Shown piece by piece: positions 12,816-26,500 of a stretch of 64,000 nucleotides of DNA. Where the stretch lies: positions 43,610,250 through 43,674,249 of the forward strand of contig NC_031799.1 of the NCBI RefSeq assembly GCF_001522545.3, given 5' to 3'. The stretch is from Parus major. Lineage: Eukaryota; Chordata; Aves; Passeriformes; Paridae. Both the position numbers and the translations under genes were made by a program. The notes below the pieces were generated by a model, which did not search any database, was not told the origin of the DNA, and was given only the letters and a program-made list of their open reading frames with translations. Position 1 is the stretch's first letter. Every line of letters begins with the position of its first letter.

Positions 12816-15800
12816 CCTTTTAAAGCTGAAGAGCAAGGACCAACGATAGGTCTGCCTTAGCAAATTGTTTTATGCTGGAAAGGCAACTGCCACATGCAAA
12901 CATGGCAGTTTGGCCTGTAAATAGTATTTTGGCTGTGTGGCTGCATGTATTGTTGCCACACCTCCTCCCTTAGCTGGACAAAAGTCTTTGCTTTCTGTAG
13001 AAAGTGTGATGTTCATCTGGACTGCACGTTCTCCTTCACTTGGAGCCTGACTTGTCTTGATCAGGCTATTGAACGATTTTCCCATTCCCATTCCCATTTC
13101 CCATCTTTTCTGCAGGTCTGTATCTGCATGAATACAGGAGTGAAAGTGCTCTATTATCACTGCAATTGCCTGGAATCTGTTAGCATTTCATTATAAATCT
13201 GATTTTTGACAGATTTATAACCAGATTGTAGAAATTAACTGCTGGAGGAAATGTGCCATTTATTCTCAACAAAAACACATTTTATTTTTCTGCATGGTTG
13301 TTACTAGACTGTTTTTTTAGAGGCTAGAAAAATAATGTTATGCTTGTTTTCATGTATTTCTTTTTAAGTGGAAAAAAACTTCAACCTTTTCATAAACATT
13401 TAAAAACTGTCTGGTACAGTTACATGTTTATTGCATAGTCCTCTCTGATGTTTCTTGAGAACAGGAATTGATTAAATAGCATTACTGTATCAGCACATTA
13501 AAATGCAGCTTAACTGAAGAAACATCAGCTAAATAAAATAAGGTTAGCGGATGAAAAAAATGTCAGAACCATGTCATTGATAGAAAGAAGGTAGTCCTTT
13601 CTATTGCAAGAAATTCCTTTTTTAAAAAGCCTAAATTGATAGCAGATATAAGGGACAGCATTACACTGCCTTTGCAGTAACTTCTGAAGCTTTGTTGCAA
13701 AGCTTTGTCAGTGAGCCCAAGGTGAACTACTGCACACCTTTAATGCAGCCAGTGGAAGAGGTTGCAGGAGTGAGGGCAGGGGAAAGAGAGCAGTCTCTCT
13801 GGACTGGTCTGAGTGTAAGAACTTGCTCCACAGCACTCACAGCTGCCATCTGCAGCAGCTCACACAGGTCCTGGGCAGGGTTCACTGAGGACAACGAGCC
13901 GGTGCCTGCTAATGTGACTGCTCCTGACACATCACGCAATCCTTTGAAGCCTGTCGGAGTCAGTCCCACCAGGATTATACTACACAGTTATGAAAAAAAA
14001 TTCTTCCAGGCTAGGCAACCTGAAATCTTTCTGCTTTGCCCGACTAATCACGTTTTCTAGGCCATTCTTGTTTGTCTTTTTACTGTCACCACTATGATTT
14101 CCCTGAGTGCCACCTCATGCACACTCATTCTCAAGCAGCACTATAAACAGTGACAATTTCATACCCCCAGGCAGGAAATTAGGGAGGGAAATGAGAAAAG
14201 GCTCCCTTGCTACAGAAAGCTCTTTCTTTGATAGGAATTCTAAGTGCTTTGACAGTTTGCAATGCAAAGACCTTGCTTACAGAGTCCAAAGGATCTTGTT
14301 ATAAGCAAGGCATAACCTAATAATGTTTCTCTCCACCACTCTTTGGAGACAGAAATTCCGAACAGGGAAATGATAACTGTATCTTTCAGGAACAATGGTT
14401 CCCATGTCTATGCTGGTGGATAGCACAGTCAAAATCTCCCTCTGCACCCACCCAGAGAAGATTTTTCTCTTTTTTCAATGAGCAACTCCCAAAGAAGACA
14501 GGAGCCTGGATCCTCTAGCAGAACCTGCATAAGAGATCAAAGATGTCTGTCTGGGATTTTATCATACCTTCTTCCAAGGGGATTGACACCACTCAAGTTA
14601 AGGAATAATTTTTAACAGCAAGAAAATAAAGTCTGTCTTCTTGTCTACAGGCTATATTTCAAAACTTTGTTTTGAATTGTACAGAAAATCTAAAATTAAA
14701 AAAAAAATATAGTAAAATTTGAAGGCCTTGGAAATCTCTGGTGGAATACAAATATCCAAATAAAATGACAAATAAATTCAGCACATTAGAAAGGAAGCTG
14801 TCTTTGATAAGCATTCTTGTTCTTTGCTTATCTTCACACCTGTCTGTCTATTGGGAATCCTTTCTTTTAATGCTTTCTTATCAAAGATATCAAGGAGATA
14901 TTTGGCAACCTGTGAGCAGCCCTTTTTTTGTTTCCTAGAGGAGTTGCCTTTGCTGTATCTTTAACTCAGAGCTGAAGGCATATTTCTGCATTAGTCTGTG
15001 TCAGAGCTTGTCACAAGGGGTTCTGTTATATCTTAAAAGCTAATCTCTGCTACTCTTCTCTTCCCCACCACTCAGGGATCTCACACGGGTTAAAGAGATT
15101 GAGCTTCAGTTGCCTCAGGTTTAGCACGTCCCTTTCATGCCTCACATTCCCAGCAGCTTCCTCTCATGGCCACCTCCATGAAGCAGAAGGCCACAACGAA
15201 AGCAACAGATCTTCCATGCTTTGGAGATGGGGACATGGAGGGGAGAACAGGTTCTTAATGCCTTTGAAGATGTGCTTCAAAGTCAATGAAAGTTTGTTTC
15301 ATTGTGGAGTTAGTAACCTTTATGTTTTTCACTGCAGAGTATGCAGTAGGAGACAGATTAATGGGTGCCTAGGAATCCGGGACTGGACAATTACAATTAC
15401 TCAAGGAAAGGTAGCAGACACAGACTCCTCTTGCAATATTATTTCACATGAGGTATTTCAGTGGGAAAGTCTTGCTTTCAACAAGGCTAAACACTTAAGG
15501 CACTGTGCCATTCTCCTTCTGAAAAACTTTATAAAGACACAGGAAAAAACATGGAAGTGAATGTGACAATAAATTAAGCTGGTGCTTGAGTGCAGTCTCA
15601 AATTTGGGTGGGCTTACGGGCTCACTCCTAGGTATATTCTTGCTGCAGAAAGAGGATTCATGACAAGGCTTATCATGTTGAATTTATATGAAACATAATT
15701 TGTAATAAAAACCTTTCTTTCATAAGCTGCTAAATAGTCTTTATTATCCCTGCTTTTCTGTAGTAGATAGAACTTAAGAGGTAAAGACATTTTGCACTGA

Positions 15801-17937
15801 TCTGCACAAGTATAATTGGTTACTTGGAATTAATAAGAAAAATCCTTCAGAGGAAAGAGGAACAAGAATAGATTTTGACTGACTATGTTATAATGGAATG
15901 GAATTATTTCAGTACTCAATGTGATAAGGAAATTGTTATGTCAGTATCACTACATACCCATTAGGGCAAACTTGATGGTACCAGATGGAATCTGTAATAT
16001 GATTCTCTGCCACAGTAACTTTCAGGAGTAGAAAGACAGTGCTGCTACCTGAGCTAAACTAACAGCAGCTAGTCAGACCTTTTTATACCATTATTTATTT
16101 TAGTAATTGAATGTTGGTTACAGCACAAGTAAGCTAAACTATCAACTCTCATAGAAAGCATCATATTTGGACTAGAGTAGAGAAAAAACCATCCAGAGTT
16201 TGCATCCCAAGGCAGGGAAAGCAGTGTTATTACAGTTGTACTTGCTGTCTCATTTCCCAGGAAGTTTGCTGCCATGCCAAATCTGCAGTTGGATTTGGGT
16301 AGCTGGCAGGGCCTTAAGACAATGTTCAGATTCCCTCTGGACATTTTCTTGAAGTACAGCAATCTGTCTTCATAATCTTCATAGTCTTTGTGTGTTTGTC
16401 CTTTCAGTTCCGTCAGTTCAGGTTCTTTTTCCCTGCTTTTTAAGTGGAAGTCTTCTTCAGTCAGTCTTCAGGCGTGGTGGTTTGCTCTATATAGAAATGA
16501 TGCTGTTTGGATTAGGGTGCCCCCAACACTGCCCTGCAGAACTCGGGCTTTTGGGACTTGAGAAAAGGCCCAAGCTCTCTGCTTTACTGTCTTGAGTCCA
16601 ATCCTCCTGCCAGCAGCTTAATTTCCATATAGATCCAATCAGTCACCTCTCCAGGCTGCAATGCAGCTGCAGATGGTTGCAATAGCACCTTTGCTATGGA
16701 TTAGACAGGGTCATGACAATAACAGGAGAACGTGATCTGCCCAGAGATTTGGTGCAGTCAGTTCTCCTGAGGTTGGTATCTATGCCTTGGCCTGCAGCAG
16801 AAGATGGCTTCTTGCCTGTCTAACAGCTGTTTTCTCTTCTGAGTGCAATGGCTCCCTTGGGAGCAGGACTAACAGAGGAGGAACTGGACTAGCAAGGCAG
16901 CTCCTGCTTTGAGAAGCTCCACCTCCGCTCTAAGCCTCCATTTCAGTTTTGGCACTCTCCTCTGCATCTGCCCCAGTGGTCAGCAGCCTGAAGAGACCTT
17001 TCATAGCTCTGTGGAAGAGTTACACAGGAGTAAGACACACATGATAAAGCACCTCCTAACAAATGTATTAGTGGTTGTTTAGCATGAGCTCAGCCCATTA
17101 TTTCAAGCCCAATGAGTTATGTACCTTATCTTGCTGCACAGCAGGCAGGAAAATAGGCCTTATGGCCTCCAAAGCAAGGTGAGCCAGGAATCCTTTCCTA
17201 CAGTTTATTTGGCCACTCAGGTTTTTCTGCATGATGGGATGTTCTCCAGTACAGCAAAGGACTCCACACTGGATAACATTCATTGTATCGTGACATTTGA
17301 TTTCGGCTCCTTGTCTGCTGTCTGCTTTAATCTAAGGTCTTTAAATTTTCAGACCCTCCCACCCATTCCTGGCATTTGCAAGGTTGTCTCTCAGTAGTAA
17401 AAGCACTTCCTTGTCTGGCTGTCAGTTTAGCATTCCTGAGTTTAGACCTGTTTTTCCTGCACTGGTCCAATCTATGCATATTTCCTCTGCATCTCCTTTC
17501 TTTTCTTTTCCTTCTGTCCCTTCCTACCACACACACATTTTTCCTCTTGGGATGATCTGGTCTGTCACCGCCTTGTGTTTTGCCATTTATGTCTCCCTTC
17601 ACCAGGTGGGGGATGTTTTCTAAAGGCTCTTACAGACCTTTTGCTTATCACACCACCCTCAAGTGAAAGCTGACATCTTTCATGGCAGTGAAAAAGTATG
17701 CCTTGTCTCAAATCTCAGTTTCAACCAGGTCTTTCCATTCACTAGTATTCTTCCACAGCCTGTTTTCCACCCTTCCTCTGAAAACTTTATTTTACAAGCA
17801 GTAATTGCATTTCCTCACTAACAACTTGTGAACTTTGTGTGTCTGTGCCCATGCTTCCTACCACCTCAAAGTTTAATGAAGCAAACAAAAATTGCTCTTG
17901 ATCAGCAGTGTTTAGCATGTGTCACCTCTTGACCCTC
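12816..17937. other. Noncoding stretch, probable NRG1 intron
   Basis: No gene or repeat family is recognised. A minor imperfect CCCATT-type run lies at about 13079-13102. The open frames here (for example 15099-15560, 153 codons) show no domain, no family resemblance and no plausible splice context, so I treat them as chance. Confidence 0.5.
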
Positions 17938-18470
17938 TGTGGTGAGCCAGATGCTGTGCAGGTCTCGCAGTCGCGCGCCTGCCAACTGGGTCAGTCTGTT
18001 GGCCTATCAGGGAGGAAGCGATCGGGTGGTGCAGCAAGCTGAAGCGTCTGTGCTTTGTTTTTCTTCTTTTTTTTTATTATTTTTTTCTTTACTTTGCTTT
18101 CCTAAGGTTGGATTTGTGAAAGGAAACCACCACTGAGTCCGTGTCATAGCGGGAAGAGAGACATGCCGCCTTGGTTCAGCAAGAGTTTATGTGCTCTCAA
18201 TCTTTCCTGAAGGTTCTATCTTGCAGACCCGGCTATTTCCTGTTTCCTTCTTGCTGGCCCTGATCTTCACAGAGATAGTGCCAAAGTCAGAAAGTACTGT
18301 CTTAGGGCCAGAGAACAATTCCACTGACTAGTAAGCACTCAATTCCAGCTGCTGGCTGAACAGATCCTCCGCTCCTGCGGAGGTCCCAGGAATCTGTTAC
18401 ACTGTGTGTTATTTGTTAAGAGAGAAGATGAAATAAATCTTTAACTGGATTGAGCCGCCAGTTTAGAGTA
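17938..18470. other. CpG-rich block; possible solo LTR or cryptic promoter
   Basis: This block stands out from its CpG-poor surroundings. CpG dinucleotides cluster at about 17966-17982, 18017-18024 and 18140-18173, then again at about 18370-18380 and near 18452-18455. A polypyrimidine run follows the first cluster, and a AATAAA hexamer lies near 18431 close to the right end. Short size, CpG richness, a polyadenylation hexamer near one end and no open frame would suit a solo retroviral LTR. A small promoter-like island would also fit. No target-site duplication or known LTR family was recognised, so the call is tentative. Confidence 0.3.
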
Positions 18471-21400
18471 TGAAATCACAAAAACAATGTGAAAAATTCT
18501 GAGCAGCCCCATGGAATAGACTGCAAATGCCTCATATAGAGACTTGGTTGTTTTGGAGGTTTTTTCCCCTCTGCTGTTTATCTGTTGGTATTGGTAGTTT
18601 TTTTAAACCTTTGGTATGTCCACAGCTACATGAATGCAGTTCCAGGTCTGGAACAATTAAGTAGGAATGACTGTATGAAATAAATCTTTTTACACACCTG
18701 GTTAAATGGAAAGGGGCTCTTGTCTTCTCAGAAAGGAGATAATTTTTGATTGCTCTCAGGGTTTGGTTTCTCTTTTCCTTGAAAGTACCCATATAGCTTC
18801 TGTTGCCCCCAGTTACACTGGAACCGGCAGCTTTCTTCATTCAGTGCAGTACAGAAATGCCAAAGTTTTCTGTACTGTAAGTACCTTGCAATTTGGATTC
18901 ATCAGAGAAGTCAGAGTGAGCTAAAGAGACTCAGTTCTCAGCAGGAAGAAAATGTTGGTGGTTTCATGGAGATACAGAGGAATTAAGTGCTACAGCCAAG
19001 GTTACACAGGAAATCAACATACCCTACAGATCAGAAATGTGCATCTCTAAACTGCACATCAGGAAGTCAAGAGGGAGCTGGACTGTGCTTTCAAAGAAGT
19101 GAATGAACTTCAAGTATAAGAATATGACTTAGCAAAATTGGGTTTCAACTGGGAGCAGACCCTCTGTCGCCCCAAAGCTTGCTTCTGTGCACTCTCTCCC
19201 TACCTCCTTCTCTCCTGCGGTCCTACTTCATTCCATGCAGGTCCCTTTCTTTCCATGAGCCACAGGGTCACAAAAGGAGACTGGAAGGGTGTCCACCTGC
19301 AGTCCAATAAGGTGGCATATTTACCATCAGTAAGTGGCCTTCCAGTGAGAATGGCAAACTTTCCTTTGTGCTGCAGATGCCACTTTGCCTCCACTGAGTC
19401 ATAAGCATCCCACTAGCTACCTTGCACGACTTTGAGTGTGTCCTCTGATTTTACACCACCTTTGCAGAAACTCAATTCAAAGAGGCATGGATACTGTTCT
19501 GTTTAGGTTGCAAAGCTCTTCCTTCTTAGTCTGAATTGAGTAAGAGATCCCTTTGGGCTCCTCTCAGTGGACTGTCTCATCTGTGCAGGGTCTGGGATTC
19601 TTGGTGCTGTAGCCACTAAACACCAGAGGGTTTTTTGGAAAGCAAGAGAGAGAAAGAATGCATTTTTCTGTTTCAGACCAGAAAAAAAGGGTCAGAGATT
19701 CCCCAGGTAAGAACAGAATTACATTAAGTTTTGTTTGCTTGACATGAAATGAACCTAAGGTAGATTTACAACAGTAATTCACCTTTTAGAGAACTGCTTT
19801 TGTAAAATGGAATAGCTTATATTTTTCTTCTTGTTAATGTCTTTAGGCAATTCCCATGGATGGGAGCCGATCTCGCTTTTTTTTCAGTGCCATGTGGCTT
19901 TACGAGTAGTGACCTTGATCACACTGCCTGCAGTTGCTTTTTTAAATATGATTTTTCTATCTTCAGGGAAGGGATAAGGGAAAGTAAACTATGCAGTGTT
20001 TTCAGATATTCTCTCATGAATGATATTTTCAAACTGCGATTTGCCTGTAATGTGTGTAACTTAGTCCTTGCAGTAAGCTAAGTATTTGGTATAGGGATCT
20101 AGAACAAAACAGCTTTTCTCTCTTGTGCTTGTATAGCTGAAGAAAACATTACAAAAAAGGAAATAGGTACAAATTTTGACTAGGTGGAGAAGTAACTGCA
20201 TAGATACATATTCTATAGCTGTGTGCTTTACCTCATCACTGCTGGTCATTCTGACTAAACATCTTCCAGGACCATGTCTGTTAGAGATGGATGGAAAGGC
20301 ATATTTTTGGGCTAGTTATGGACTGTATGAAATGGACTCTGATGAACACCTGCTCCCAAACACCACATTTCTTCCGTTGTGTGGCTTTAAGTGAAACCCA
20401 AACCCATAGTTAGTGTTTCTTGAATTTAATTGGCAAAGTAGGCTTACAGTGCATACATTGAATACTGTCCATATGCCATAAAAACTATGCATTCTTTGCA
20501 AAGAAAAATTAATATCAGAACAAACTGCCCGTAGACTTTTTTCCTCCCCTCAACCCATTACAAAGCCTGGGCAGACAGGGACTATGGTGCCCGCAGATCA
20601 GTAGTGCAGAGAAAATCCTGGGCTAGATTTATACATCCGTTTCGAATATGTGATGCCCAAAACATAGGTAAAGATACTCCTCACAAATACGTGTGAAGCC
20701 CTTGCTTCGTGAGATTTCTCTGAGAGCTGCAAATTATTCCCATCTCTAGTAATCAGTTCAGAGCAATTGCTGCTGTCCAAACCTCACTTATATCAGCTGG
20801 AAAATCACTGTTAACCTTGAAACTCCATGGTGCTCTGGTTTTGATTGAGCTTCTACTTAAAGAAAGAGCAAGTAAGCGATATTATGGAAACAATTACAGA
20901 CAGCTACAAGTCCCCTTGTTACTGTATCTACCTTCATTATTCAATTTAAAACATTACATTAGCCAGCAGGTTAGCAAAATGATGGGTTGTTTTTGTTTGT
21001 TCATTTCTCAAAAATGTTGCAGATAATATTGGTTCTTTTCCCCTTCCAAATTAATGCACTAGCTTTCTGAGCTCAGCAACATCCTCAGAGCATTTGGCTC
21101 ACAGCTTGAAGTGTGTCCTTTATTAAAGGGTGGATAGGTTATCAGCAGTGATAAGCTTAATATTGTTTGTGTGTTGAGACTCACAAAGGCTTCAAAGTAT
21201 TCTTTAAGTGTACAGATGGAATTTGTTCACCCACCACATTGTTACATCCTAGGAGATGGTATGACACAGCCTGTCGTGTCAGGCAACTCCTTTACAATAA
21301 TAATCCAGGCTACTTTCAAACAAGCAGAGAAGGAAAGTCTATTCTACAAGGCAAATCTCCCCATACTAAGGGAGGGCAGATCCTCAAGGATGGTGGTCAA

Positions 21401-23462
21401 GCCTCTGACATCAAACACAGAGGACCCTTCACTGCTGAGGGGATGGCAGTCTGTAGGCCAGCCTTTTGTCAACATTGGGTGCAAAGTCCTGTTTGAACTG
21501 GTGCTAGCTGAAAGAGTGTCAGACTACTCTTAAAACATGACCCCTTTTCCTGCCCCTAGACCAGACATAAATTTATCCTGGTCTGAGAGGATATAAATCA
21601 TGCTTTGAGGGGCCAGGAAAAAGGAATGTGTTATTAAGAGGAATCTGTATTCCGTGTTTGCATTTCATTAACACAAAGAGGCCCCAGTCAAGATCAGGAT
21701 TTGTGGAGATGTGACACAATGTGTGGATGCAAGTGAGAAGCCGGGGGGAGCTTCAGTTTTGGAAGATGTCACAGGAGGGTTTTTCGTGGCCTGTTAGAGG
21801 AGAGCACCCCATACATGCAAGGCAGCACGGAAGAAAGAGAAGGAAGGCAAAGTGGTGCACTCTCCCTTAGTGATGCTAAAAATGCATCTACCTGAAAGAT
21901 AATGGGAAAGGCATAAGAATGAAATGTGTCAGGGACTGTATCATACTATAGTTCAAAATGCACGAGTGGTATTTGTTCATAGCTGATCTGCTAAAACTTT
22001 GTTTTCTTCAGATTCAGTGTGTGCAGGAAATGGTAGAATGTCACACATTACTATTATAAGCATGCCCCTTGGGTGCCTTTATGTTAGAAAAGGCTTCAAA
22101 TGTCAGACAACTTTTCTGTAGGTGTTTGCAGCTTTCTAGTCAGCTCCAGTGAAATCAGTCAATAGGTGATAGCATTGTTTCACCTCAGGATACAAACTGT
22201 CTTTCAGAAAGAGAAATATTGGGATTTTTTAAATCAGAATAACAAAATTCCTAACTTCTGGAAATAAACAAATACCATGCAAGAATCTCCACCACTTTTC
22301 ACAGTTTGCAGGTAGTCACTTCAGCTGGTTTTAGCCATTTAAAATGTGTGGGCATATTGTCAAGAGTTTAAGCTTCACGTGCAATGAAGCTTAAACAATG
22401 TGGACAGACGGTCATCACCAAAGGGGCTTATCCCTCTCCTTCAGGGGATAAGTTGAGTTGCTTTCTGTGAGCTCACGAAAAGCATATCCTTGACAGAAAT
22501 TTCATTGGCAAATCCTAAGGCTGTGATCACTTATCCTTCCCTGGCAGCCTCCCTAAAGGTTGCTAAATAAACAATGTCCCTGCCTTCTCTAGGTATTCCC
22601 TAAATGCAGCAGGGAGTAAGCTATGAAACACTGTGGTCAGGATGATTCTTTCATTTAGTAGCAATTTAGGCACCCAATGGTGTTTAGCAGCATTAGTGGC
22701 CCAAGACCTCTTGCTCATCTCATGCAGATGAGCCCAACTGCAGGAGATGCTAGGCTGCCTTCTGTATCAAATATTCCTGTGGACACCAGTAGCAATTGTA
22801 TACACACAGGAAGGAACAAAACCTGCAACCTCCCCATTCTCGTCCCCCTACAGGGTCAAACCAGGTTAGCCACACCTCTTGTTTATGAGCAAAGAAAAAG
22901 ACACTCAGCAGTCAGCCATTCACTCTCTCCTCAGGGAGAATGAAGTGACTGGACTGAGATCTTGAATAAGCACAGGGCCTCAGGTTAAGCTTCACTGAAA
23001 AATAACCTGCTTCAAGGCAATACCAGGACAAGATATCAAGCAGGACCTTATTTTATTGGACACTATATCAGCAATCTGTAGTGACTATCACACCCCAAAA
23101 TTACTTGAATGCACATAATGCAATAAAAGTTACTGCACATAAATTACACATTTTTAATGAAACACATATGAGTGTTGCAAAAAATTTAGGCCACTTGATG
23201 GACAGGGCTAGGAAAACCCTCACTTCCTTCCAGGCTGAGTGTGGGATTGTGTATCTCTGAGGTATGTATTTAAACTTTACTCACTCTAGCAATCAACAAA
23301 ATACAGGGTCAAGTGATTAGTGCTTGTGGTAGCAGCAGATAGAGAGCTCAAAGGACTTGCCAGATCCTCCCTAGCCTTACTTCTTCCCTCACATACAAGT
23401 ATACTCACCAGTCAGAAAGAAAAACAACCTCTGATCTGTGTTTTCATTCTTATCTTTTCCAG
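18471..23462. other. NRG1: Noncoding stretch, NRG1 intron before the EGF exon
   Basis: This sequence runs up to the acceptor of the first recognised exon. I looked here for the NRG1 spacer exon (serine/threonine-rich linker) and for the type III cysteine-rich exon and saw neither. The last 30 bases before 23463 are pyrimidine-rich and end in 'cttttccag', a good acceptor. Apart from the hairpin at 22366-22396, nothing else can be supported. Confidence 0.55.
22366..22396. repeat. Perfect 12-bp inverted repeat, 7-nt loop
   Basis: The left arm gtttaagcttca (22366-22377) is perfectly complementary to tgaagcttaaac (22385-22396), with the loop cgtgcaa between them. In RNA this would make a 12-bp stem. 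The arms are too short to be a miRNA precursor and there is no extension of pairing beyond them. Confidence 0.6.
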
Positions 23463-23592
23463 CCACTTCCACATCTACAACTGGGACAAGTCATCTCACA
23501 AAATGTGACATAAAGCAGAAAGCCTTCTGTGTAAATGGGGGAGAGTGTTACATGGTTAAAGACCTCCCAAACCCCCCAAGATACCTGTGCAG
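23463..23592 (+). CDS. NRG1: NRG1 EGF-N exon (cysteines 1-4 of the EGF-like domain)
   Basis: This exon codes the first part of the EGF-like domain, the portion of neuregulin 1 that binds ErbB3/ErbB4 and is shared by all active isoforms. Reading from base 2 of a split codon it gives a Thr/Ser linker, then SHLTKC, AFCVNGGEC, YMVKDLPNPP and RYLC, holding cysteines 1 to 4. The acceptor is 'cttttccag' and the donor 'gtaaga' at 23593. The length of 130 bp leaves two bases (AG), which join the first base of either the alpha or the beta exon to make an arginine codon between Cys4 and Cys5; human has lysine there. Compared with human, the 'TKCDIKQKAF' stretch differs from 'VKCAEKEKTF' but keeps all cysteines. 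The upstream partner exon is outside the window or unrecognised. Confidence 0.96.
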
Positions 23593-26500
23593 GTAAGAAA
23601 TCCTATTTGCTTCTTTTGTTGGAGCCATCAGGTTTCACAAATGTTTTTTTCTTTAAAGGAACACCTGAAAAATGTCTTCTTCTGAACTTACATTTCTTCA
23701 TTTTTTAACTATGTGGTTGTGGAAAGAATGTCAATAATTACCTCTCTGTGTTCTGCAGAGGCATATGAAACACAGCAGAGGCTAACTGGGAAATACTTCT
23801 ACATGATAGTGGCACAGGATCTTCTGTAGCTGTTTATATGGCACAAAGAAACACAACTTGAGCCTTATATTAGAAATAATGAAACAGACATTGTAAATTA
23901 AATATTCTACATTTAGAAAAGAAAAAAAAAATGGGTGTGGAAAACTGTATTGAATATTACACTTTGTATACAAGAAACTGTTATTTTAATTGTCTGATGT
24001 AGTAACTGAACAGTTTCTGGTGATACCAGATTCACAACTGTTGCAGTGTTTAATTGCATAAAAACCAGTGAATGTTATGGTCATGGTGGAGGTTACTATT
24101 TTATGTGCCAATCATGATTCATGAAGTCATATGAGTTTAGTTCAGTGGGGTGCTTGTGCACCTTTTTCAGGTCCTGATTATGCTGTATTGGTCTGCTGCA
24201 ATAGTCCCTTGCATTGGGGAACATCGTTGAAGAGCTGCAGCACTGGAATTTGCCTCCTGTCTGGGAGCATGTCACGTAGCTTTTACCCCTGAAGGTGAAC
24301 TAGTCATAGGGACTTCTTCACACTAGCTTGAGAGGAAACTCAGCATTTAAACCTTGGGAAACATCCTTGGTACCTAAGAGGGCCTTTTGTGAGGATATTA
24401 CTGTTTTTCAGACAAAGAGGTTGGTGAAGATTGTCATCTGCTGTAACTGCGTAATTTTTCAGTCTCCTAGGACTAAAAATTAAACAACACTAATTGTAAA
24501 GATAACTTTGGTAGGTGAGTTGGGTGAAGGTCTGTGATGCTTTCATCAGGCCAGGAAGAAATTGGCTGCTTGTCTATGTTGGTTTTTTTCGGGTTTTGGG
24601 GTTTTGGGGTTTTTTTAAAGGAAAACAGACAAACAAAAGCCATCAAATCCCCACCAAACCTTACAGTGTTCTGGTTTACCTCTAAGTTTTCCTTGTAAAA
24701 GATGCTACCTGCACATCATGGGCTTTATTTTGCTTTGGATTTTCATAGATTGCTGTGCTGCTGAAAGCAATGAATGTTCCATCGAATTTTAGGATCATTT
24801 TTAGCTGAAGCAAATATGGAAAAGTTATATGTGCTGCGGTGGGATTCTTTTTTGAGAAAGAGAAAGATTTGTGTTAAATTTACATGGTTGTTGTAAGCCA
24901 GCATTCAAGATGAGCAGTTTACTACGACTCTCCAGAGCACGTACAAGCCTGTGTGTTTCAATTTCCTATCCAAACAATGTTCAGAAAACTGCAGTGAATG
25001 GCAGAGCTGAGCATTGAGCAGACTTGCTAACCATTAATATTGTCAGGGTAGTTTCAGAAGTATCCCATCCTTACTGGTGTGGGGACTTCTTTATTTTAAT
25101 TCAAATGTCTGTGTATGTTCTGTAATGATGTTATAGACTGGCTAGTTTTTTAATAAAATGTCTTGGAGACATTTGAATAAAGTGGGGACTGTTTTCCCCT
25201 ATTGTAGACAAGAAATAACCTTTAATTCTGGGGCTGTATTTCAAGGAAAAGGCAATTCCCAGATTTGGCAGATGTGCCTCTGCCTGGGTGGTCTAAGACC
25301 TATTTGGAAAAAGCATCAGAGCTGTAAACTTAGACTGGGTGAATCTCCTTTACAATATGGCAGTAGAGAAGGATTCTTACCCTGAGAACAGTCAGAGCCA
25401 CCACTATTTTGCAGGGCCATTTGCTATGCCCTCTAACACTTCCCAGAACAAAAATTTTATGTTGTGTAGTAAAACAATGCAATACAGCTACATAAGAAAT
25501 AAAAGCGAGTACTGGAAAGTGGGTGTACTGGGAAACTGAAGGGAAAAAATACAGTTCTCTTCTTATTTCTTTAAAGACGCCCACTTTTTATTCTAACATT
25601 CCAGTTATCTAGAATAGGTATCTAACCACTTCACATTGTCTTCATTGTTCTAAGAAAATAAATCTACTCCCAGAACATGCTTGTGGAAACAGAATGCTTG
25701 AAATATGGTACTTGCTCTTCATATTTCTGCCTCAGTAGCAAGTTCACATTTTTCCATATGGTCCATCTGTTGAGAGCAAAAACAAAATTTCTAAAGCATG
25801 AGCCATATCATTCTAAATCGGTTTTATCCCTAACCAAAAAAACATGACTCAGATTCAAAACAACCATGGAATTTTCCAAGTAATCTCTGGTTTTGTAAGT
25901 CCCCTACTCTATTTAAAAAAAAAAAAAAAAAAAAACAAAACAAAAAAAAGCTAAATTTATCTTCAGTTAAAATCTGACTATATATTAAAAAAAGAATATT
26001 TTATAAAATACATAGTGATGATCCAGGCAGGATCAGATCTTGCTCTTCTGGATACTGGTGTGAACTTCAACAAAATTCCCTGCTTTCAAGTGGTAACCAT
26101 GTGAAAAGCCCAAGAAATGTGTGAAGACTTAGTAAAGCATTGTACAGCTACGTCTGTGGTAGCATGTATTTTCCCCACATGTATTTTAATTAAGGCCCAA
26201 AACTAAGTAAAAAAATCTCAAAATAGGGCAGATGAAATAGGAAGCTTTGACTACTTAAATAAACTAGTGTATAAAATTTTCAGAAGCTTCATAAGAACAT
26301 GAGTCACTTTTTGAAAACATCATAGACTTTAGAAGCTTGGATGTTAATGGCTTCCTATGAGACTGAGATTGCTAAGTCATTTATGTTCAGTTGGAAAAGT
26401 GTCCCCAAGTTCAGTGAAGAAAAATATTTCAATAAATTCAAAATTAGGACCAAAATTCCTAGCATTTCCTTCTCACTTGAAAAAAAATCTGTGAATATAA

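Noticed and set aside
15099..15560. 153-codon open frame in the long intron
   Set aside because: No domain, no family resemblance, no splice signals that would join it in frame to the EGF exon; ordinary chance length for this much sequence.
22677..22943. Ser/Thr-rich open frame 0.8 kb before the EGF exon, considered as the NRG1 spacer exon
   Set aside because: The residues do not resemble the spacer, and no donor with the needed phase follows the similar part.
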